Shown here in pieces: positions 18,595 to 28,108 of a DNA stretch of 64,000 bases. The stretch is from JAWXBG01 sp044375415. Lineage in GTDB: Bacteria > Bacteroidota > Bacteroidia > Flavobacteriales_D > Sanyastnellaceae. The stretch spans positions 215,019 through 279,018 of the forward strand of contig JBILMS010000001.1 in assembly GCA_044375415.1 (NCBI GenBank), given 5' to 3'. The position numbers were made by a program, and so were the translations under genes. Below the pieces are notes generated by a model, which worked only from the letters and a program-made list of their open reading frames with translations, searched no databases and was not told the origin of the DNA. The first letter of the stretch is position 1, and the number at the start of each line of letters is the position of its first letter.

Positions 18595-19548
18595 TTACAA
18601 GAATCTTGGGTTGCCGTGACGGGCCTTAACAGGAATTTCTGTGAACTTAAAGCAATAGGTTAGGAAAATCTCGTGTGAACCAGCGCTGTATGTCTTGATT
18701 TCACTGGTGGTCATGTCATAGGAGTAACCAAGCATAAGTTTTGATTCACGTGAAGAAGTACGTGTTTGAACCGGTGCAAAAATCTTTTGAAAACCGACCA
18801 TTGGAGCAATTGCATCGCCCGGACGGAAAGAAAGACCTCCCCAAAGCATTTCTTGGTAGAAATAATTCACGTTGATATCAAAAATACTCACGCTGAACGG
18901 AGTTTTAGCCAAAACGTTTGTGCGTATTTGGTCGCCTGAACTTAGGTTAAAGTTGTAACCCCCCATAAAGTAGTAGTGACGAACAACCTGAATGCTCAAA
19001 TCGCTTAATTCAGGAGCGGTTAGGTGAGTAGCAGAAATACCTGCATAATATGCACCCGGCTTGTAGTACATCACACCAAAACCTAGGTCAAACGTCCCTT
19101 GTGTTCTTTCATTATCAGGAATAACGGGATCACCTTGGTCAATTGGAATCCAATCTTTACCAAGTTTCTTGCTGTAAGATCCCAAACTGAGTCCTCCACT
19201 TATGAAAGCACCATCGCCCAATGCATGTTTGTAGGCAGCGGAGACACGGAAAGCTGTATTTCTTTCTTGACCCAAATTGTCTTTCATGAAGGTAAGACCT
19301 AAGCCCAAGCCTTTAACCGTGCCACCTAAATCGCCATTGTAATTAAACAAGGCTGTTTTTGGGTCGCGGTCGAACCCATCCCATTGATCGCGGTAGAATG
19401 CCGACAGACAATGCATACAGTCCGCACCAGCAGCAGCCGGGTTGAACGACAGTCGGTCGAACATCCAGTTTGTAAACTGAGGGTCTTGCTGACCAATAGA
19501 AACGATAGTGAATGTAGCAAATACAGTAGAGAGTAAAACTTTTCTCAT
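18595..19548 (-). CDS. porP: PorP/SprF family T9SS outer-membrane protein
   Basis: 317 residues from ATG 19548; an ATG at 19566 is an alternative. Signal peptide about 1-21 (..TIVSIG), then the family signature 'QDPQFTNWMFDRLSFNPAAAG' region and a series of amphipathic strands ending in phenylalanine, the pattern of an outer-membrane beta-barrel. PorP/SprF proteins work with PorE/SprE and, in some cases, serve single T9SS cargoes. Its place just before gldK is the classic PorP position. Confidence 0.9.
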   Translation of the reverse strand: MRKVLLSTVFATFTIVSIGQQDPQFTNWMFDRLSFNPAAAGADCMHCLSAFYRDQWDGFDRDPKTALFNYNGDLGGTVKGLGLGLTFMKDNLGQERNTAFRVSAAYKHALGDGAFISGGLSLGSYSKKLGKDWIPIDQGDPVIPDNERTQGTFDLGFGVMYYKPGAYYAGISATHLTAPELSDLSIQVVRHYYFMGGYNFNLSSGDQIRTNVLAKTPFSVSIFDINVNYFYQEMLWGGLSFRPGDAIAPMVGFQKIFAPVQTRTSSRESKLMLGYSYDMTTSEIKTYSAGSHEIFLTYCFKFTEIPVKARHGNPRFL

Positions 19549-19715
19549 ACGTGAATGTTGGTTCATAAAAGAGTGGTTAACGGTTTGCCTATTCCAATTT
19601 GGAAAGTGGCTAAAATAGAAAGTTTTTGCACGCCCCAAAAAAAAATTTTGAGTGCTCATAGGTCTTTCATCGCACAATAATAGGCTATATATTTATTTTT
19701 CAATCAATTAAGCGA

Positions 19716-20879
19716 CTAAACAAGCTTTTGATAGGTCTTCCACCAACGGTCGGGAAGTTCTTCATTTGAGGCTTGTTGGTACTCTTCGTAGGTACAAGGG
19801 ACCAAATGATGCCTTTCATATTTCTGTTGTCCGGCAGGATAAGGTACATCCATCCACCACCGATCACTCTTATTGCTTTTGTAAAAAATGAGATCGTGTT
19901 CTTCCTTTTCGAGGTGTACTATAAACTTGAGGTATTCAGAAAAATCGCAAACAGGATAATCAGCTTTTCTAGATAAAAATCCTTCGATAAAACACCACAT
20001 CATTTGAGCTGCCAAGTGCGATGTTTGGCCAGTTGGGTCGACGTCCGGGTTTAATTCATAAATACCAAATGACGTGAGTTTGTCACTCATACCGGCATAT
20101 CTGCAAAGTTGAGCAGCCTGATCCCCATAAAAACCATTGGGTCCCGCGTGCATGCAGCCCGGGGCCTCGGATTGTCGAATGGAGGACATATCGAAACTCA
20201 CGATATCTGCATTTCTGATAATAGGTTCGGTGCGTTGCATAAAGGGCTGCATCTCCCCAAGTCGGTACACATCAAAATACATCTTGCCCATTAGTTGAAT
20301 AAGCTCAGGATCGGTGAGATAACGCTGCTGTCCAATATTGCTATAATTGAACAAATAGTTGGGCTTATGGAGGATAATCTTGTTGAGATAGTTTGACGAG
20401 TTAACATCATCTGAGCTCTGACCGAAATCCAAGCATCTATCTATAGTAACAACATTCACCGTTTGCTCGAGATTTTCATAGGCCAGATAATTCGCATAGG
20501 TGAGATCTTGAGATCCGCCGAGAATGATGGGTACTATACTCTTCTTGATGAGTTCTTCACACGTTTTGGTAACGGCATAATACGTATCTGTGATTTCATT
20601 GCCGGGAAGGATATTTCCCAGATCTATAATTTTTGCTTCGGAATCGAAGGGATATAATTTATAGAAGTGATTTCTTATTGCATCAGGAGCGTTGGAGGTG
20701 CCCGGGTTTCCGCCACTGTTTCTGTCTTCGCAGACGCCAATTATTGCCAATTGCATGCCCTTGAGTTCTTCAAGATCGCCTGTAAAGAAGGTAACCTTAT
20801 CAATCATTCGTCCGGGTCCGGGATGAATGAAGGAGTGTCCTCTGAATTCAGAGGGAGTAAAAAATACTGAGAAATCCAT
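19716..20879 (-). CDS. Arginase-superfamily protein with degenerate metal site
   Basis: 387 residues with the ureohydrolase (arginase/agmatinase/formimidoylglutamase) fold pattern. The dimanganese ligand motifs are changed: GGSQD instead of GGDH, DRCLDFG instead of DAHxD, and 'SFDMSSIRQ' instead of SxDxDxxDP. It is therefore unlikely to be a normal Mn2-dependent hydrolase, despite the usual automatic name formimidoylglutamase. It lies between topA and the T9SS operon on the same strand. I recall this neighbourhood being common in Flavobacteriia, which suggests a link to T9SS, but no function is proven. Confidence 0.8.
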   Translation of the reverse strand: MDFSVFFTPSEFRGHSFIHPGPGRMIDKVTFFTGDLEELKGMQLAIIGVCEDRNSGGNPGTSNAPDAIRNHFYKLYPFDSEAKIIDLGNILPGNEITDTYYAVTKTCEELIKKSIVPIILGGSQDLTYANYLAYENLEQTVNVVTIDRCLDFGQSSDDVNSSNYLNKIILHKPNYLFNYSNIGQQRYLTDPELIQLMGKMYFDVYRLGEMQPFMQRTEPIIRNADIVSFDMSSIRQSEAPGCMHAGPNGFYGDQAAQLCRYAGMSDKLTSFGIYELNPDVDPTGQTSHLAAQMMWCFIEGFLSRKADYPVCDFSEYLKFIVHLEKEEHDLIFYKSNKSDRWWMDVPYPAGQQKYERHHLVPCTYEEYQQASNEELPDRWWKTYQKLV

Positions 20880-20963
20880 AGGGCGAAAATGCCACTCGGA
20901 TTAGCCCCTACTTCTATCGTTTCAATAAATTGTTGAGCACTCGGATGTTGATTTCCCCTTGTG

Positions 20964-23396
20964 CTACTCCTTTTTCTTGGAAGAAGCTTTTTTGGCAGCT
21001 GCCTTTTTTGTAGACGCACCCGCCTTCTTGGCACCACCGGTGGCCTTCTTCGCTGCTGCCTTTTTCACTGCGCCTTTTTTGGCAGCCGCACCTTTCCTAG
21101 CGGGTTTTTTCTTCGGTGGTCCTTGTTCGGCCATCGCTGCTTTAATTTCCTCGAGGGTAATTAAAGCGGGATCAGCGCCCTTTGGTAATTTGTAATTGTC
21201 CGTACCTGCTTTGATGTAAGGCCCCCATTTACCTTTTATAATTTTAATGGTTGGATCCTCTTCAAATTTTCGAAGTTCGTTAGCCAATACACCATCCAAT
21301 TTATCTTGAACCAACTTCGCTGCCCTCTCCAATGTAATTTCCATTGGATCATCTCCTTCATTTTTGCGAAGCGATGCGAAGAGGTCACCGTATTTTACAT
21401 AAGGACCAAATCGACCGACGCCTACCGTGATGTTTTTTCCGTTCCATTCACCTAAAGTTCGTGGAAGTTTGAATAGTTCGAGTGCCTGTTCGAGGGTAAT
21501 ATTTCCAATACTTTGATTGCCGCGAAGACCTGCGAATTTTTTCTCTTCGTCTTCACCTAACCCTATTTGAATCATGGGACCGAAACGACCGATTTTCGCA
21601 AAAATAGGTTTACCGGAAACAGGGTCGACACCCAGCTCTCGCTCACCGGTAGCACGTTTCGAATTAAGTAAAGTATCTTCTACATTTGAATGAAAGGGCA
21701 CATAAAAACCTTTAATCATATCCTGCCACTCCAATTTACCGGAGGCGATATCATCAAATTCTTCTTCCACTTTTGCGGTAAAACTATAGTCGAGGATATT
21801 TGGAAATTGATCCACTAAAAAGTCGGTCACCACCATTCCAATGTCGGTCGGGAAGAGTTTATTTTTCTCTGCACCTGTCATTTCAGTTTTCGATTCTTCT
21901 GAAATCTGAGCTGCCTTTAGCGTGATGATTACATAATTTCTTGGAGTTCCTTCCATTTCCTTTTTCTCCACGTATCCCCTATTCTGCACAGTAGAAATTG
22001 TGGGTGCGTATGTAGATGGACGGCCTATACCAAGTTCCTCCAAACGTTTAACCAATGAGGCTTCCGTGTATCTTGGAGGACGTTGACTGAAGCGTTGTGT
22101 GGCCAGAATAGAATCGAGGACAAGTTTTTGTCCGACGGTCAAAGGAGGCAACATTCCACTGGTGTCTTCGTCCGATTCATCGTCGGTGCCTTCCATGTAC
22201 ACTTTCAAGAAACCGTCGAATTTGATCATTTCACCTTTGGCGAGTAGGATCTCTTCTGTTGTGCTAATACCCACGGATGCCGCAGTTTTTTCCAACTCTG
22301 CATCGGCCATTTGAGAAGCGATAGTTCTCTTCCAAATCAGATCGTAAAGTCGTTGTTCATTGCGTTCGCCGTCTACTTCATGCATCGCCATTTCGGTGGG
22401 GCGAATTGCTTCGTGCGCTTCTTGCGCACCCTTCGATTTCGTTTGAAACTTTCTGGTTTGTGCATATTTTTCACCGTACGACGCGTTGATTTCATTTCGG
22501 CATGCATCTATTGCAAAGTCCGATAGGTTCACGCTATCCGTACGCATATAAGTGATCTTTCCACTTTCGTAAAGCTTCTGCGCGAGAACCATGGTTTGAG
22601 CAACGGAGAACCCAAGTTTTCTTCCCGCTTCTTGTTGAAGCGTGCTGGTTGTGAAAGGAGCAGAGGGAGATTTCTTCGAAGGTTTGGTTTCAATGTTCGC
22701 AATGTTGTATTCTGCATTGCGGCATTTTTCCAAAAAGGCTTCGGCTTCTTCTTTCGACTTTAATTTCTTTTGTAAATCGGCTTTGAGTGTGGCGTTGCCT
22801 AAGTCAAACAAACCACGAATATTGAAAAATGTAGATGTGTTGAAAGCTTCAATATCTCTTTCGCGCTCCACAATTATTCTTACTGCCACCGACTGCACAC
22901 GGCCTGCAGAAAGCGATGGTCTCACTTTTTTCCATAGGACGGGAGAAAGTTCAAAACCCACCAAACGATCCAGTACGCGTCGCGCTTGCTGAGCGTTCAC
23001 CAAATCGATATCCAACTTTCGTGGTTTTTCAATGGCGGCAACAATTGCTTTTTTAGTAATCTCCGAAAAAACAATTCGACGAGTTTTTTCGATTTCAAGT
23101 CCGAGCGCGTTGAGGAGGTGCCAAGAAATGGCTTCCCCTTCGCGGTCCTCATCTGTTGCGAGCCAAACGATCTCCGCTTTTTTCGATAGACTTCTCAGTT
23201 CATCTACTACTTTCTGTTTATCCTCGGAGACAACATAGTCCGGTTTAAAACCGTTTTCGATATCTATAGCGAGCCCTGATTTGGGGAGGTCGCGTACGTG
23301 GCCATAACTCGATTTCACGGTAAAATCTTTACCGAGATAACCTTCAATGGTCTTGGCTTTCGCCGGAGACTCCACTATAACAAGGTTTTTTGCCAT
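20964..23396 (-). CDS. topA: DNA topoisomerase I
   Basis: 810 residues from ATG 23396 (MAKNLVIVESPAKAKTIEGY). Type IA enzyme that relaxes negative supercoils. The TOPRIM domain carries the acidic motif 'ATDEDREGEAISWH'. The active-site tyrosine lies in 'GKITYMRTDSVNLS'. The C-terminus has several TopA-C repeat units ('RFGPMIQIG', 'RFGPYVKYG', 'KWGPYIKAG') and ends in a Lys/Ala-rich tail of about 50 residues, histone-like in composition, which probably aids DNA binding. It has its own TAnnTTTG promoter and is first in line before the arginase-like and T9SS genes. Confidence 0.97.
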   Translation of the reverse strand: MAKNLVIVESPAKAKTIEGYLGKDFTVKSSYGHVRDLPKSGLAIDIENGFKPDYVVSEDKQKVVDELRSLSKKAEIVWLATDEDREGEAISWHLLNALGLEIEKTRRIVFSEITKKAIVAAIEKPRKLDIDLVNAQQARRVLDRLVGFELSPVLWKKVRPSLSAGRVQSVAVRIIVERERDIEAFNTSTFFNIRGLFDLGNATLKADLQKKLKSKEEAEAFLEKCRNAEYNIANIETKPSKKSPSAPFTTSTLQQEAGRKLGFSVAQTMVLAQKLYESGKITYMRTDSVNLSDFAIDACRNEINASYGEKYAQTRKFQTKSKGAQEAHEAIRPTEMAMHEVDGERNEQRLYDLIWKRTIASQMADAELEKTAASVGISTTEEILLAKGEMIKFDGFLKVYMEGTDDESDEDTSGMLPPLTVGQKLVLDSILATQRFSQRPPRYTEASLVKRLEELGIGRPSTYAPTISTVQNRGYVEKKEMEGTPRNYVIITLKAAQISEESKTEMTGAEKNKLFPTDIGMVVTDFLVDQFPNILDYSFTAKVEEEFDDIASGKLEWQDMIKGFYVPFHSNVEDTLLNSKRATGERELGVDPVSGKPIFAKIGRFGPMIQIGLGEDEEKKFAGLRGNQSIGNITLEQALELFKLPRTLGEWNGKNITVGVGRFGPYVKYGDLFASLRKNEGDDPMEITLERAAKLVQDKLDGVLANELRKFEEDPTIKIIKGKWGPYIKAGTDNYKLPKGADPALITLEEIKAAMAEQGPPKKKPARKGAAAKKGAVKKAAAKKATGGAKKAGASTKKAAAKKASSKKKE

Positions 23397-23454
23397 TCTA
23401 TTTATCGGAATTTTAGGATACGGGGGTAGTTTCCCGCCGACCATTAAAAAGGGG

Positions 23455-23488
23455 CAAATGTATGGGGCTATTTTTTAAAGAATCCAAA
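23455..23488 (-). promoter_or_regulatory. Promoter of topA
   Basis: Minus strand TACATTTG (23462-23455), with TTTG (23488-23485) 22 bases upstream. The predicted start near 23451 gives a leader of about 55 bases. Confidence 0.6.
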
Positions 23489-23526
23489 TCCAAACGATTT
23501 AGAACCCTAAAAGCCTCATAAATCCT

Positions 23527-23534
23527 TATCTTTG
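23527..23534 (+). promoter_or_regulatory. -7 element of the miaB promoter
   Basis: TATCTTTG, an exact TAnnTTTG match, 35 bases before the GTG start of miaB. The -33 element is not clear. Confidence 0.55.
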
Positions 23535-23568
23535 CAGCCTTTACGAAATTTCAAAACAGCCAAATACT

Positions 23569-25023
23569 GTGGAAGAAAAACAACTAGACGAGTCCAGACA
23601 AGGTGAATACCTCATGTTGGAGACTGAAGAAAATCCAAAATCCGGTCGAAAACTCCTTTTGGAGAGTTACGGATGTCAAATGAACTTTTCGGATAGCGAA
23701 ATTGTGGCCAGCATTATGGCCAAGGAAGGTTTCACTACTACCCGAGATCCGGAAGAAGCCGATCTGGTGCTCCTTAATACTTGTGCTATACGAGACAATG
23801 CAGAACAACGCATTCGTGGTCGGCTTGATTTTTTGCGTAGCATCAAAAAACGCAAACCTGAAATGACCATCGGTGTTTTGGGCTGCATGGCTGAGCGATT
23901 GCGCGAAAAATTACTCGAAGAAGAAAAATTAGTTGACTTGGTTGTCGGTCCGGATGCGTACCGAGATCTCCCGAATTTGATAAGTCGAATTGAAGACGGG
24001 CAACAAGCCGTTAATGTTCTTCTCAGTCGCGAAGAAACCTATGCAGAGATCACTCCTGTTAGACTTAACAGCAACGGAATTACAGCCTTTATCTCGATCA
24101 TGCGAGGTTGTGATAATATGTGTTCGTTTTGCGTTGTGCCTTTTACACGCGGAAGAGAGCGCAGCCGTGACCCGGAGAGTATAATTCGCGAGGCAAACGA
24201 ATTATTTGAACAGGGTTATCGCGAAATTACATTGCTTGGTCAAAATGTTGATTCCTACAAATGGAATATTACTGCGAAAGGAGAAATTCTAAACGCTGAA
24301 AAACCTGTTGTCAACTTTGCCGGACTGATCGAGTTGGTAGCAAATGTTCATCCCGATTTGCGTGTACGTTTTTCTACCTCACATCCGAAAGACATGACAG
24401 ACGAAGTGCTTCATGTAATGGCCAAATATGAGAACATCTGTAAGTACATTCACTTGCCTGTCCAAAGCGGGAATTCGGAAGTACTTAAAAAAATGAATCG
24501 TGGATACACACGCGAGTGGTACCTCGAACGAATTGCTGCGATACGTCGGATTATGCCCGATTGCGCCATATCAACGGATATCATTACCGGTTTTTGTGGT
24601 GAAACGGAGGAGCAACATGCGGATACACTTTCATTGCTAGCTGAAATAAAATATGAAATGGCCTTTATGTTTAAGTATAGTGAACGTCCGAAAACATTGG
24701 CCGAACGCAAATACGAAGACGATATTCCGGAAGAAACAAAATCTCGGAGACTCAACGAAATTATCGAAATTCAATTGGCGGGAGTTTCATATCGCACAAA
24801 GCAATTTGTGGGTACTACTCAAAAAGTTTTGATTGAGGGAACTTCGAGAAAATCGGAAGCTCATTATTTTGGAAGAAACTCTCAAAACATAGTAATCGTT
24901 TTTCCGAAAGGAGAAGGATATAGTTTGGGTGAATATGTGGATGTGAATGTTCGTGAGTGTACAACTATGACTCTTATTGGAGAAGTAGTAGGCACTTATG
25001 AGAAAAGTAAATTAACGGTTTAA
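23569..25023 (+). CDS. miaB: tRNA-2-methylthio-N6-dimethylallyladenosine synthase
   Basis: 484 residues from a GTG at 23569; ATG 23614 is an alternative that would lose only a nonconserved N-terminus. MiaB adds a methylthio group to i6A37 of tRNAs using two Fe-S clusters and radical SAM chemistry. The N-terminal cluster cysteines are C36, C72 and C106. The radical-SAM CxxxCxxC is C181, C185, C188 ('RGCDNMCSFC'). A TRAM domain closes the protein. It starts a plus-strand run through secG. Confidence 0.95.
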   Translation: MEEKQLDESRQGEYLMLETEENPKSGRKLLLESYGCQMNFSDSEIVASIMAKEGFTTTRDPEEADLVLLNTCAIRDNAEQRIRGRLDFLRSIKKRKPEMTIGVLGCMAERLREKLLEEEKLVDLVVGPDAYRDLPNLISRIEDGQQAVNVLLSREETYAEITPVRLNSNGITAFISIMRGCDNMCSFCVVPFTRGRERSRDPESIIREANELFEQGYREITLLGQNVDSYKWNITAKGEILNAEKPVVNFAGLIELVANVHPDLRVRFSTSHPKDMTDEVLHVMAKYENICKYIHLPVQSGNSEVLKKMNRGYTREWYLERIAAIRRIMPDCAISTDIITGFCGETEEQHADTLSLLAEIKYEMAFMFKYSERPKTLAERKYEDDIPEETKSRRLNEIIEIQLAGVSYRTKQFVGTTQKVLIEGTSRKSEAHYFGRNSQNIVIVFPKGEGYSLGEYVDVNVRECTTMTLIGEVVGTYEKSKLTV

Positions 25024-25035
25024 GCCTAGTCCAGC

Positions 25036-26283
25036 ATGGAATTACAAAGTGTAAAACAACGCTTCGATATTATAGGACACTCGCCTCTACTCAATCGTGC
25101 AATCGACATTGCCGTGCAAGTGGCACCTACCAATATTTCGGTGCTTATTACGGGCGAGAGCGGAGTGGGTAAAGAAAGTATTCCAAAAATCATACATGCA
25201 TACAGCGCGCGCAAACACGGTCCGTACATAGCGGTGAATTGTGGGGCGATACCCGAAGGAACAATAGACTCAGAATTATTCGGTCACGAAAAAGGATCTT
25301 TTACCGGAGCCTCTGATTCGAGAAAAGGATATTTTGAAGAGGCGGATGGCGGAACTATTTTTTTAGATGAAGTTGCTGAATTACCTCTTCAAACGCAGGT
25401 TCGATTATTACGTGTGCTTGAAACCGGCGAATACATTCGCGTTGGTTCTTCAAAAGTAAAAAAGACAAACGTTCGCGTGGTAGCTGCTACCAATGTAGAC
25501 TTTAGTAAGGCTATACAACAAGGTAAATTTCGTGAGGACTTGTATTATCGCTTGAATCAGGTTCCGGTGTATATGCCTCCTTTGAGAGAAAGACGTGAAG
25601 ACATTATCCTTCTATTTAAAAAATTTGCCACCGACTTTGCCGAGAAATATCGCATGCCTGTTTTGCAAATGACACCGGAAACGGAGCGTTTATTTGTGAA
25701 TTACTCTTGGCCGGGAAATGTTCGTCAATTGAAAAATATAACGGAGCAAATGAGCGTTCTGGAGCACGACCGCATCATTACACCTGAGAAGATCGTGTTT
25801 TATCTGCCCCATGAAAGTTTTTCGAGTAAACCCGCATTACGAACAAACACTTCGGAGACTCCGGATTGGAGTGAGCGCGAAATTCTTTACAAAGTTCTCT
25901 TCGATATGAAAAACGATTTGAACGATTTAAAAAAACTCGTACTCGGGATGATTCAGGAAGGAGGTAATTATGTTCCTTCTCAAGAAAACTCAGCGCTTCT
26001 GAAAAAAGTATTTTCGGAAGAAGATGAACAGATTCCACCCATGAGTGTGGAGCCATCTCATCACACGAGTATTATACCCTATCAACCGAATGTTAGTGTT
26101 TCTCCCAACTCGCACCATTCGAATCATGAAGTAATTGAAGAGACTTTATCGCTTACAGACTCGGAGAGAGATCTTATAAAACGTGCTTTGGCAAAACACA
26201 AAAACAAACGGAAATACGCCGCCGAGGAATTAGGGATTTCTGAACGCACTCTTTATCGAAAAATCAAAGAATACAATTTGTGA
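25036..26283 (+). CDS. Sigma-54-dependent transcriptional activator, Fis family
   Basis: 415 residues. An AAA+ domain begins almost at the N-terminus, with Walker A GESGVGKE and the sigma-54 contact loop present as GSFTGA rather than GAFTGA. Walker B is in 'GGTIFLDEVAELPL'. There is no receiver or GAF domain, so activity must be controlled otherwise. A Fis-type helix-turn-helix sits at the C-terminus ('YAAEELGISERTLYRKIKEY'). The gene lies 12 bases after miaB and overlaps lptE by 4 bases. Its targets are unknown; a sigma-54-like sequence lies before groES in the same cluster. Confidence 0.93.
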   Translation: MELQSVKQRFDIIGHSPLLNRAIDIAVQVAPTNISVLITGESGVGKESIPKIIHAYSARKHGPYIAVNCGAIPEGTIDSELFGHEKGSFTGASDSRKGYFEEADGGTIFLDEVAELPLQTQVRLLRVLETGEYIRVGSSKVKKTNVRVVAATNVDFSKAIQQGKFREDLYYRLNQVPVYMPPLRERREDIILLFKKFATDFAEKYRMPVLQMTPETERLFVNYSWPGNVRQLKNITEQMSVLEHDRIITPEKIVFYLPHESFSSKPALRTNTSETPDWSEREILYKVLFDMKNDLNDLKKLVLGMIQEGGNYVPSQENSALLKKVFSEEDEQIPPMSVEPSHHTSIIPYQPNVSVSPNSHHSNHEVIEETLSLTDSERDLIKRALAKHKNKRKYAAEELGISERTLYRKIKEYNL

Positions 26284-26777
26284 TCGTGAAAACAATTGCG
26301 TTCATATTTTCGGTATTGATATTCTCTTCATGCGGAGTGTATTCATTCCGAGGTGGACAATATTCGGGAGCCAAAACATTTTCGGTTGACTTTTTTAAAC
26401 CACAAGCGGCATTAGCCACTCAAGTCTATGCCCAGAACTTTACGGAGAATTTAAAAGACCTCATGTTGGCTCAATCACCCCTGACCCTAGTTGGTAAGGA
26501 TGGCGAATTGCAATTTGAGGGGACCGTTACGGGTTATGTCATTACCCCGGTAGCTATTCAGGGCAATGAAACTGCGAGTTTGAACCGATTAACCATTTCA
26601 ATAAAAGTAAAATACACGAATACCATCGAAAAGAATCTTAGTTTTGAGCGGAGCTTTTCGAAATACGCCGACTTTGAAGCGGATGTCGATTTGTTTAGTG
26701 TGGAGGAAACCTTGTGGGCACAGATCAATGATCAGTTGGCGCAAGAGGTGTACAATGCGAGCGTGGGGAATTGGTGA
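26280..26777 (+). CDS. lptE: LptE-like lipoprotein of LPS transport
   Basis: 165 residues from GTG 26280 (GTGA overlap with the preceding stop); GTG 26286 would also give a good signal peptide. Lipobox-like IFSSC, followed by the LptE-like 'GVYSFRGG' start of the mature protein and an alternating alpha/beta pattern. LptE plugs the LptD barrel that places lipopolysaccharide in the outer leaflet. The name rests on the family look and the position seen in other Bacteroidota, between the sigma-54 regulator and secG. Confidence 0.8.
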   Translation: MIVKTIAFIFSVLIFSSCGVYSFRGGQYSGAKTFSVDFFKPQAALATQVYAQNFTENLKDLMLAQSPLTLVGKDGELQFEGTVTGYVITPVAIQGNETASLNRLTISIKVKYTNTIEKNLSFERSFSKYADFEADVDLFSVEETLWAQINDQLAQEVYNASVGNW

Positions 26778-26787
26778 GAGAACAATA

Positions 26788-26938
26788 ATGAATTATGAGT
26801 TATGAATTATGAATGGAGATCTCGTTGAGATTGAAGTTTGTTCTTCGAAGGTGATGGATGATGGGTGATGGTTCGTCCCCCTGAGCTTGTCGAAGGGGGG
26901 GGGGGGCATGAATGCGGAGTTATGAGTTATGAGTTATA
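26788..26938. repeat. Low-complexity repeats in the lptE downstream gap
   Basis: Four 7-base units of ATGARTT type (26788-26815), a palindrome CCCCCTGAGCTTGTCGAAGG (26877-26899) that runs into a stretch of 12 G (26895-26906), and three AGTTATG units (26918-26938). Just before the next gene lies a T-rich run of TTTTTCATTTTTAATTTT type. No coding sequence. These are typical short repeats of Bacteroidota intergenic DNA. Confidence 0.7.
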
Positions 26939-27010
26939 AATGATAGATGGGATTGAACTGCGATTATTGGAAGGACATTTTTCATTTTTAATTTTCCATT
27001 TTTAATTTTA

Positions 27011-28102
27011 ATGAACAAAGAGATATTATACGAAGCACTAATCAGTCCATCGCGAGTGGGGGAAGTTCCGCGCGATGAATTGGAGCGTGTTGCTCGTGAG
27101 TATCCTTATTTTAATAGTGCGCAGGTATTGCTGGCTCGGAGTTATCGCCAGACCGGAGATCATCGCTTCTCAGATCAATTGCAAGTGGCCAGTCAGACCT
27201 CAGGAGACAGGCTTTCACTTTACCATTTATTGAAGGAAGAAATTCAAGCAAAACGTCCGGAGATTGAAACAATACAGGCAACAGCCCCCCTTCCTATCGC
27301 TGTTCCTGAATCTCCCATTGAAATTCCGGCTACATCGATAACAGTCACGCCGGTTAAGGAATCTGTTGTCGTTCCGGAAAAAATGGAGGGGCCTGTATAT
27401 GTATCTCCGATTGTTATTCGTCCGTCGGCACCGGTCACAGAAAATACTGCACCGGAAAAGCAAATAACTCACGAGATCATTTCAGATATCGCATTGCCTC
27501 CGTTGGCTGCAAATCCGACACCATCTTTGCCTATTCCATCTGACAAAACCTCTACAGATGAAAAACCTGTTCGAGATGCTTTAGATGAAGCTATTCTGGC
27601 TAGAGCTGTAAGTAGTAGCATTGAACTCGAAGTCGGAGAGGAAGAGCAAAGTGAGAATGAGGAGGAAGATAATGAGAATGAGAGCGAAATGGAGGGAAAT
27701 GACGAATCTTTCGCCACTTGGGTGGCAAAAAGGGCCAAAGATATTGGTTATCAAGAAGATAAGCCAAATTCTACTCATTTACCCGTGTATAATGAGTCCG
27801 GACAGGCGCGCATTCAACCGAGTACAACCAAGAAAAAAACACAACAAGATTTAATCGATCGATTCATACAAACAAACCCTCGAATTCAGCCCGGAAAATC
27901 GGACGAATATGACCTAGAAAACATAGCAAGAACAAGCATTACAGAAGATTTGTCGGTAGTGTCGGAAACTATGGCTGTTTTGCTTGCTTCTCAGGGTAAA
28001 AAAGAGAAGGCACGAAGAGTTTACCGCAAACTGATGGAGCTACATCCTGAAAAAAGCGTTTACTTTGCCGCCCAATTAAAAATACTAGACAAGTTAAAAT
28101 AA
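27011..28102 (+). CDS. Conserved hypothetical protein with TPR-like ends
   Basis: 363 residues with no signal peptide or membrane helix, so probably cytoplasmic. The N-terminal ~75 residues are helical ('EYPYFNSAQVLLARSYRQTG'). The middle is Pro/Val-rich and then strongly acidic (about 205-235, many Glu), so likely disordered. The C-terminal ~90 residues form a TPR-like helical pair ending 'YRKLMELHPEKSVYFAAQLK'. I recall the gene being conserved just before secG in Bacteroidota. The function is unknown. Confidence 0.8.
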   Translation: MNKEILYEALISPSRVGEVPRDELERVAREYPYFNSAQVLLARSYRQTGDHRFSDQLQVASQTSGDRLSLYHLLKEEIQAKRPEIETIQATAPLPIAVPESPIEIPATSITVTPVKESVVVPEKMEGPVYVSPIVIRPSAPVTENTAPEKQITHEIISDIALPPLAANPTPSLPIPSDKTSTDEKPVRDALDEAILARAVSSSIELEVGEEEQSENEEEDNENESEMEGNDESFATWVAKRAKDIGYQEDKPNSTHLPVYNESGQARIQPSTTKKKTQQDLIDRFIQTNPRIQPGKSDEYDLENIARTSITEDLSVVSETMAVLLASQGKKEKARRVYRKLMELHPEKSVYFAAQLKILDKLK

Positions 28103-28108
28103 TAGGAT

